Shown here in pieces: positions 56,919-64,000 of a DNA stretch of 64,000 bases. Position numbers and translations under genes: made by a program. The stretch covers positions 101,886 to 165,885 of the forward strand of contig JAJEKV010000505.1 of NCBI GenBank assembly GCA_021234155.1, given 5' to 3'. Source of the stretch: Isoetes taiwanensis (taxonomy: Eukaryota > Streptophyta > Lycopodiopsida > Isoetales > Isoetaceae). Below the pieces are notes generated by a model. That model saw only the letters and a list, made by a program, of their open reading frames with translations, did no database searches and had not been told where the DNA came from. Within the stretch, counting starts at the first letter, position 1, and every line of letters starts with the position of its first letter.

Positions 56919-59021
56919 GAGCATAATATATGATATAAATATATATATTATACTGCCACTTCACTAGTACATGTCGACTATGATGACATGTACACGACAA
57001 CCGTAAAGGATTGTACCATGGGGTACAACCATTAGAACCCATTATATTGCACGTTATGCAACATGTGAATATATTCTATATTGCCATGTAGCAATACCCA
57101 TACGAGCCATATGGCCCATTAGACCCTAACCCTAAAACATGGGCATAAAGAGGCAGGAACCCTAAAAGTGTCTCCTTTTTTGGATTCCAGTCTCCAAGAG
57201 CCATTTTGACCAAGTGCCTGCACCATTCTGCCTTGCCAGACGCTGCGAAGCCAGCATTGCCCAACAATCCACGCACATACGATCGTCTCAGGCCAGATCA
57301 AGAGCGAGTCAAGGGTCTGGTATGTGGTCAATCTTGTGTGCAATGTCGACTTTCCGAATGGCATTAGGCCGAGTTAGCATCTTCTATTAGCCTTACAGGA
57401 CCTATAGATTCCAAGATCCCAGCCTCGAACGAAGGAACCTAACCACGTATGTTTAGGTACATAGATTAGATGTTATTCTGTATTTTACTTCTATAGATGA
57501 TGATGTTCTATCTCTGTGCACAACTCTGTGTATTGGGAAGGGGGTAGAGACCCTGAAGGCCTTAGTAGATGATGTATCTAGCTAGCCTCATTAATTCCCA
57601 TCTAAGGCGGCCGGTGCATAAGAGCCCACCTGGCTGTAGGTGGCGGAGCTAGACCGGCTGACATGGAAGACTTGTCCGGTTATAGTTGATCCCTCTGGTG
57701 TGTAAAACCTACCGAGGAACACTGTGGGCTAGACCTAATAGCTTGCCACTGAGTGTGGGCAAGGCATGGGCTCGACACCTCTTGGGTGAAGCGTCACCGT
57801 CAATGGGGTTGAAGTCATAGATGAGCAGTGGCTCTCTAGCCCGCCTGTAACTAGCATGCATCTTCTGGAGGGGAGTGATCTCCTCCTGCCTCATCGACAA
57901 CTGGGGAGATGTGACCCAGGAGTAGCCCCTTTGGCTACGCATTCGACAGGCTACGGTCAGGCTCCAAGACTTATCAGCCTATCTGCAAAGTATACACATG
58001 GAACTTTGTCTCAAGGGGGAGTCACTTAGAAGACTTCCACAAACTACGTGCATGGCTGGGAGGGATCCAATTTTACGGTACCTTTGTTATTATACGTAAG
58101 GGGAAAGTACAAATTTCTTTAAGATTTTCCTTACATGAACATGAAGGATTAGCCTTAGCAGAGAAGACAAAACATATCATATAGTGAGGGCCTGGCCACA
58201 TGGGAGCCTGGATTTTTATATCTTGGATGCTTTAGTTTTATAGATATGTAGCCATGTACTACACTTATTTTGAGATTAAAAAGTCTTATATAGCACCTTT
58301 AATTTTGTTAAAATGCCATTATTGGACCTTGTTGAATGGAATTAGGTTAAATCTTGTTGAATCTTGTTGCCAAGATTCTGCCTCTAGTTTAGGAAATGCC
58401 ATTGATGAATTTTGTTAAATGGATTGTGTACCTCTGATATATCGAGATCGTTAACTGAATAAAGAATAAACATATTGGGATTGTTAATGCTTAATCTGTT
58501 AACATGAAAAAAGTACAATTAGGCTGTACAGGAGGGGTTCCGTAATAAGCAGTTGACGTATAAAGTCGGGAGGGGTTAAATATATAGCGATATTCAAATA
58601 CTGTATAGTAGGGGGTGTTTAACTACAAGACAATGTGTACATGGGGTTTTTCTCCTACCCTACACACGCAGGTGGCATATCCCTAAAAGGTGAATCCCCC
58701 GGGCTCTGTCTGCTTTGACCTCTGGAGACCCGAGTTGTCACCCTTATGTTGATGTTACTGATGTTGTTGTTTCAGATGCTATGTTATGGCGAGCCGCTCT
58801 TCGAGGTGGATATGTATGTTATTTGATGCTATGTGCTCATGTTTTATGTGCTTCTGCAGCTAGGTAGGTCCCGAGTGAGACGGGATGAATGACACGTCCA
58901 TTCTTGCTCACCATCGAGGGCTTGATGATAGGTGGACGGCCTCATGGCAGCGAGCTTGCGCTGTTAGAAGGACTCCAGTTCTATATGATCATGGCGTCAT
59001 ATACGAGCAGGGGACGTCACA
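56919..59021 (+). repeat. Solo LTR of family 1, inverted relative to 2,625-4,167
   Basis: Reads from GCATAATATATGAT (matching the inner start of the left copy) to GGGGACGTCACA at 59,021. It lacks a primer-binding site after its end, so it is a solo or truncated LTR. Between about 58,000 and 58,700 it holds roughly 600 bp absent from the left copy, either an insertion here or a deletion there. Conserved pieces include the telomere-like ACCCTAACCCTAAAA word at 57,123. Confidence 0.65.
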
Positions 59022-59330
59022 ATCATACACAATCATCATGCCTATAGCAATACAACCATGAGCTCCCTTCTCATATAAATAACTTACTGCGAGATTCCCA
59101 CTCTGCAAACCCTATATATTGTCAGTATTCCATACCAAAAATGTGCTAGCAAGAGACAAGGATTATATTTTGATAGTACACTATAGAGCATTACCAATGC
59201 ATCAAAACAACTTCTACATGATGTCATAAGACAACCATAAAACATGCCGTGCAAACACTGGTTCCATGAAAGCCACTCGGGCTGATCATTCCCTACATCA
59301 TATACGGGCGAGGTAAACCTCATGTGTAAT
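59022..59330. other. No feature recognised
   Basis: Short AT-rich stretch; nothing supported. Confidence 0.4.
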
Positions 59331-60690
59331 GTTCCAAATAATTCTAAAATGTTCTAGAAAGTTCAGGAGTCTACTAGATTGGTCTAGAAAGTTCTATTAA
59401 AATACTTCAAAAAGTTGTAGAATCTTCTAGAAGATTCTAGAATCCTCTATATTGTTCAAGAAATTTCTAGAATCTTCTAAAAAATTAATCTTTTAGAAAG
59501 TTCTAAAGGATTTTGAATAATTCTACAATATTCTGAAAGTTCTAATTTCTAAAAATTTAAGGGAATCTAAAGGCATCTCTAAAATCTAAGAAAATCTAAG
59601 GGCATTCTTATAAAATCTAAGGGAATCTACTAGGGGAATCCTCATAAAACCTAAGGGAATTTAGGAGAATCTAATAAAATCGAAAGGATCTTGAAGAATC
59701 TAGGGCAATTTGAATCTATGGGAACCTACATAGAATCTAAAAGAATCTCATAAAATCTAAGGAAATCTTCACAAAATCTTGGAGAATCAAGAGGAATCTC
59801 ATAAAATCTAAAGGAGCCAAAGAAATCTCATAAAATCTTTGAGAATTTAGGAAGACTTCAAGAACTTGAGGCAATTTTGATGGAATCTTGAAGAATCTAG
59901 AGGAACTGTAAGAAGATGCTAAAATTAGAATTTGTGCCATAGGATGTATATATGTCCTACGACGCAATTCCTATGTTGTAATCTGTAGAACTTTCTGGAA
60001 CATTCTAGAACTTTCTAGAACATTTTAGAACTTTATGGATTCTGGGACTTTCTTCCCCTAGATTCATTTACATTTTAGAACTTTTTAGAACATTCTGGAA
60101 CTTTCTAGAAGCATTAGTCCAGACTTTCCTACATATTATAGAGCATCTGCAACTCTCTAAAACTTTCTAGAACATCCTAGGACATCCTAGAACATTTTGA
60201 GACTTTTTGGAAGAATTCCGTTAGATTCTTTTAGATTCCCTAGATTCTCTTACATTCTAGAACTTTCTAGAGCATTTTAGAACTTTCTGGAATATTCTGA
60301 AATTTTCTAGAAGGATTCTCTTAGATTTCCCTAGATTCCCTTACATTCTAGAATTTCTTAGAACATTTGAGAACTTTTTGGAACATTCTAGAACTTTCTG
60401 GAACATTCTGGAACTTTCTGGAAGGAGTTCTTTAGATTCTCTTGGATTCCAGAACTTTTAAAATCATTCTAGAATTTTCTAGGACATTCTAAATTTTTTT
60501 TGAAGGATTTCCTTAGATTCCTCTAGATTCTAAACGTTCTAGGACTTTTTGGAACTTTTAAGAACATTTGGGAACATTCTAAAACATTCTAGAACTTTTT
60601 GAATATTCTAGGCTTTCTGGAAGGATTCCTTTAGATTCCTCTAGATTTCTAAAACATTCTAAAACCCTTTCTAGAAGTCTCTACTGTCTT
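59331..60690. repeat. TTCTAGAA-rich satellite with strand-polarity switch
   Basis: About 1.35 kb of degenerate repetition built from TTCTAGAA, 'gaactttctagaacattc' and 'aaatctaagggaatct'. Left of about 59,940 the plus strand reads AAGTTCT/GAATCT/AAATCTAAGG. Right of about 59,990 it reads the complements AGAACTT/AGATTC/CTTAGATT. The two halves are thus inverted copies of one motif family around a ~50-bp centre. Open frames here are artefacts. Confidence 0.8.
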
Positions 60691-60734
60691 AATTATATCT
60701 TTACCCTTAAGTATATTTAAAATAACACCTTTTT

Positions 60735-61085
60735 TGATGAATTACTGCTGGGTCTAGTGCTTAGAACGAGGCGCTTGGAGAGCAATGACTAGAGTTCGAA
60801 TCCCCAAGCTACGTAAAAACTTTTCAAAGCCTCTCCTCAAGGGCTGCAACGCAGGCCATAGGATCTTGAATCCAATCAAGGGCCATGATCGCGCCACGTG
60901 CCAAATGCCTAGAGCAACGTGAACCATAGGATCTCGCACCAACGGCCAGGATCTGAAGTGACGTGAGTCGTTGGATCTCGGCATCAACGACCAGGATGAG
61001 ACTTATATATAATTCGCATCACTGGATAGAATCCCAAATCGCATGAGCCATCAAATCTCAGATCGACGTTCTAGATCGCTCCAAA
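60735..61085 (+). mobile_element. Probable tRNA-derived SINE or SINE-like element
   Basis: GGGTCTAGTGC (60,750-60,760) resembles a Pol III A box and AGTTCGAATCC (60,793-60,803) a B box, about 40 bp apart as in tRNA. A body follows with three degenerate repeats around 'ccataggatct...ccaac..ccaggat' (60,858-60,990). No clean target duplication or poly-A was found. It differs from the unit C SINE, so it is a second family. Confidence 0.5.
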
Positions 61086-62030
61086 TTCCTCAGTGTACAT
61101 GACTTTATAAGAACATATATATATTAAATATCATACCTTCAAATCATCATGGCTCAGTATTCATGCCTGCATAAGGACATCCCTCTCTTAGCATCCTTCA
61201 TGTTTTTAGCATCTTTCAACAAAGCTTAGCTCCTCGATTTTGCTAGAACTTCTACCATTTATTTATAATAGGAAAATCAACCAACACTAGAATACTCTAC
61301 ATGATCTGAAGGAATCCCATTAGCATCACCCAATCAACGCAGCTTGAATCCATAATCCAGTTAAGACCCAGCTATCTAGCCATGCTTTGATACCTAACAG
61401 GTCTGCCGAGTTAGCCTTCCAGGTATTGCGAGATTCCATCAAGACTGGCATGAACATTAACATATTTGTATAGATGAGTTGAGTAATGCAATGCAAAAGC
61501 ATTCTTAAGCCAAAAGTCAAGGTAAAGAATTGAGTCATTAATCTTAACCATATCCAATACAAGTATCAACTCAACTCTCCAAAATATGATATCATGCCAT
61601 ATACATTGAATGTGTATGCACCTAATCAACAACATCACCGGACCTCTTTCTGGGCCACTTTATAGACTAAGATTTTGCATAATATAGTATAGCTGATAGT
61701 ATAGCTAATATAGTATGGCTGATAGTTGGTGAATTTAATATAATTGAGTTTGAAGCTGATAGATGTGCAGAGGCACACAGGTTGTTCATGGATTTGAACG
61801 TGAACAATGGAGGCAGTTTGTGCTGGATTGTAGGCTTGTAGAGGTTGATGGAGACCATAGTGTAATGGCTAGACTAGACCAGGCAGAGCTTATGCTTGGC
61901 ATGATCATGGTTATTATGATGTAATAACTGCTGGCTTGTTGGGTAACTTGCGAATGATAAATATATTTGATAGTTCCATATCCAATCACAATCCACAGTG
62001 GATTTCTGTTACAACGCAATACATAGACAA
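61086..62030. other. Unassigned sequence
   Basis: Two overlapping minus-strand open frames at 61,326-61,638 are probably chance or transposon debris. 61,640-61,700 has tandem 'tagtatagctgata' words. Nothing firmly supported. Confidence 0.35.
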
Positions 62031-62351
62031 GCTGCAAGAACCTATTTCAAACTTAACACTCAATGTTTGTCAGACCTTAAGTTCATTGCTGGCTGCAGGC
62101 ATGCCTAGTCCTCTACATTTTCTCATCTTTGGGGTATGTCTGGTGTTGTTGCTGCTTTGGCAACCATTACATCCTTTGCTAAGCATTGGGGATGTAGGAT
62201 GCTCAGGAAATTAGATGCGGTTACCATCTTTGTATATGGAGCTTCAAATGTATCATTCACAAGCCCCTTCATCAGGTACTTGAGTGAAAGAGTTAATGAC
62301 GGAAATAAGTATATAGTCCATACAGACGATGCAGACCAAATTGGGAGATAG
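62030..62351 (+). pseudogene. Class 3 lipase-like fragment
   Basis: Plus-strand pieces read LNVCQTLSSLLAAGMPSPLH then, after a one-base shift near 62,130, GVVAALATITSFAKHWGCRM, LDAVTIFVYGAS and VNDGNKYIVHTDDADQIG. This follows the order of class 3 lipases: helix before the nucleophile elbow, G-H-S-x-G-G followed by 'A.A', the 'v.vytFGaP.vG' strand, and 'N..D.iP'. The elbow serine motif itself is not preserved here. No start or other exons were found, so I call a fragment. Confidence 0.4.
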
Positions 62352-62639
62352 GTGCTCTCACTTCTTCTTTAGGGCTGTCAAGTGAAGACATGTGTCCAGC
62401 TCTATTTCTTCGCTACTTTTGCCTAATGGATCTAAATTTTTGATGCTGCACAGTTGAAGCAATTTCATTTTTATCATTTCTCTTCCTTTTTGCTGAGCAC
62501 CCTCTACCCTTCTTGCAAAAGGCAATTTTATCTAAGATCCATCCTATTATCTCCCCACAACACCACACTCAGTTGGAATCTAATATTACCGTGGATGATC
62601 TGCATTTTGCTGTGAATCCTTAAAAGAAGAATAAGTGCC
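62352..62639. other. No feature recognised
   Basis: Short interval between the lipase-like fragment and the LINE; nothing supported. Confidence 0.35.
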
Positions 62640-63830
62640 ATGCTTGAATGGTTTTTCTGCAGAGTGTTTCCAAGTCTATTGAAACTGGCTTGATGATGAT
62701 GTCTTCAATGCTTTCTTTGAGTTTCATCGGTTTAAAAGCTTAAATAAGGTCCTCAATACTGGTTGCATTTTTCTTCTCCCTAACTATAAAGAGCCTAAAA
62801 TCATTTCTGATTTGGCGCCCTGTAACTTTGCTTTCTATGGTATATACATTTTTGCTAAGGCCTTGGCAGAGAAAATGCCAGATGTTTTGGTAGAGTCTAT
62901 CTCCTCCACACAATCAGGCCTTTTTCCTCCACACAATCAGACTTTTTGTCTAAGTGTTGTATCCTTGATAATGTGGATGCAGCTTATAAAGGGATGTTCT
63001 CGGCCTGTTAAAAGGTTAGCACATTGTCTACCTCAAATTGGATTTCGCTAAAGCCTATGACAATGTGGATTGGAACTTCCTGCAAAAATGCCTTTCGACT
63101 TTGGGATTTGGAGTGTCGTTTACTAGAAATGTTATAAGGTTCCGTCATTCTACTAGGTCTACTATTCTTTTCCAATGAGAACTTTTGGCTGTGTTTCCTA
63201 TTGGTAGAGGAGTTCATCAGGGATGTCCCCTTGCCCCATTATTATTCCCTATTGTGGCCAGAGTTCTTGTCTCAGTTGTTCTCTTCTCGCAAGATGGCAC
63301 AATTCAGAGCCTGACTATGGAGGATGGATCTCAAGAAGTCTATAATTAATAAGTCGATGACACATTCCTCTTTCTAGTAGCAGAAAATGATAATCTTCAG
63401 AATGTTATGCCTTTATTTGAGTCTTTCTCACTGGTATCAGGGGTTCTTGTTGGGGGTTATAGAACTTAGATGTGGCTATTCCTTCATGTGTTCATGAGTG
63501 CATGTGAAAAGTGATTCCAGGCCACTAACCTCTTGGGCATTCCTGTGGGTATATATATTTTTACTTCTGATGTATAGATGTTATATTTAAAGGCTTGTGT
63601 AAGCATCTTTTCTGGTGGAACACAACTAAGCTCTTTGGCACGAAGGATAATAGTTGCTAAGCATGTTCTCCGCAACACTCACGTTTATATAACATCTGCA
63701 GTGTTTGCCGAGGTTGTTGCAATTGATCGTAACTTCATTTTGGCTGGTACTGAGACAAGTGTGGTTGTGAAGGTCACTTAGTCTATATATATCAAATCAA
63801 AATTTGCTGGTGGTCTAGGCAGATTGACAT
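62640..63830 (+). pseudogene. Decayed L1-type LINE ORF2 (RT)
   Basis: Plus-strand RT pieces in order: FKSLNKVLNTGCIFLLPNYK and ISDLAPCNFAFYGIYIFAKA (62,720-62,860), DFAKAYDNVDWNFLQKCLST (about 63,040-63,110), GRGVHQGCPLAPLLFPIVAR (about 63,205-63,265), VDDTFLFL (about 63,353, preceded by two stops), LLGIPVGIYIF (63,520), and SLARRIIVAKHVL (63,630-63,670). It has many stops and shifts. It differs in wording from the LINE in the tandem units, so it is another lineage and older. No endonuclease was seen upstream. Confidence 0.75.
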
Positions 63831-64000
63831 TCCTTTACAAAGTAAAATTAAAATCTCTAAGTTCATCTTTCTCTACCTGGCGGGCATGGTACATTCACCT
63901 GGAATGGGGTTGGTTCCACAAGCACTTGGACAATGTATTCCTTTTGGAAAGCCCACACTTATAGTTTGAAGTCTCTTTTATTATTTTCATCCATATCCTA
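63831..64000. other. Window edge, likely LINE 3' remainder
   Basis: Sequence continues the LINE direction (a frame reading FGKPTLIV near the edge), but is too short and decayed to assign. Confidence 0.3.

Noticed and set aside
2625-59021. A giant 56-kb transposon with LTR1 copies as terminal inverted repeats
   Set aside because: The left copy has a tRNA primer-binding site beside it, the two copies differ by a ~600-bp insertion, and the inner content consists of unrelated elements. Two independent LTRs fit better.
59737-59967. Minus-strand open frame with repeated Phe/Leu/Ser
   Set aside because: Translation of the TTCTAGAA/AATCTAAG satellite.
1-64000. CRISPR arrays, prokaryotic operons, rRNA genes and canonical functional tRNA genes
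   Set aside because: No regularly spaced repeats of CRISPR type, no rRNA-like sequence, and the tRNA-like heads found are parts of SINEs.

Overview
This is a repeat-dominated piece of a land-plant nuclear genome. The evidence is one clearly intact protein gene of plant type (an MLKL-like kinase with an N-terminal helical-bundle domain), plant-style LTR retrotransposons, L1-type LINEs, tRNA-derived SINEs, intron-bearing degenerate DNA-transposon genes and short CCCTAAA tracts. No prokaryotic operons, rRNA or CRISPR arrays are visible. I cannot name the species; a seed-free vascular plant is a guess only.

Layout. 1-2.6 kb: nothing assignable. 2.6-4.2 kb: an LTR with an adjacent initiator-Met-type primer-binding site (minus strand); a diverged inverted copy lies at 56.9-59.0 kb. 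6.5-8.7 kb: the kinase gene (minus), the only convincing host gene. 9.4-12.7 kb: copia-like gag debris, a 160-bp direct duplication and unassigned sequence. 12.8-38.6 kb: three head-to-tail copies of a segment of about 9.2, 8.6 and 8.0 kb. Each copy carries a LINE ORF2 (minus), a non-coding spacer, a Ty3 3' LTR and the 3' part of that Ty3 element. 35.4-46.3 kb: the complete parental Ty3 element (minus strand, 10.9 kb, flanked by a 5-bp CTCTA target duplication) with gag, protease, RT, RNase H, integrase and a long coiled-coil ORF3. The third unit of the array overlaps its 3' half.

46.4-55.7 kb is a different kind of island. It holds a degenerate plus-strand multi-exon gene with an Ulp1-like end, a plus-strand FCP1/SCP-type HAD phosphatase domain, and a minus-strand transposase-like gene with WSDGCASQFK and HGKG..DG motifs. 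All are embedded in clusters of TGTACAT words and bounded by a 19-bp inverted repeat. It reads as a large decayed DNA transposon carrying unusual cargo, and it is the best candidate for something undescribed. 59.3-60.7 kb is a TTCTAGAA-rich satellite that changes strand polarity in the middle. 60.7-64 kb holds a tRNA-like SINE, a lipase-like pseudogene and a decayed plus-strand LINE.

The parsimonious history of the array is: a LINE was already present, a Ty3 element inserted beside it at CTCTA, and the segment from within the LINE to the middle of the Ty3 was then tandemly triplicated. Later came private deletions (RT core in unit B, spacer in unit C) and a SINE insertion in unit C only. Many differences among units sit at CAG/CTG sites. 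Some apparent frameshifts in the repeats may therefore be sequencing errors at methylated CHG sites, so 'pseudogene' labels for repeats should be read with that caution.
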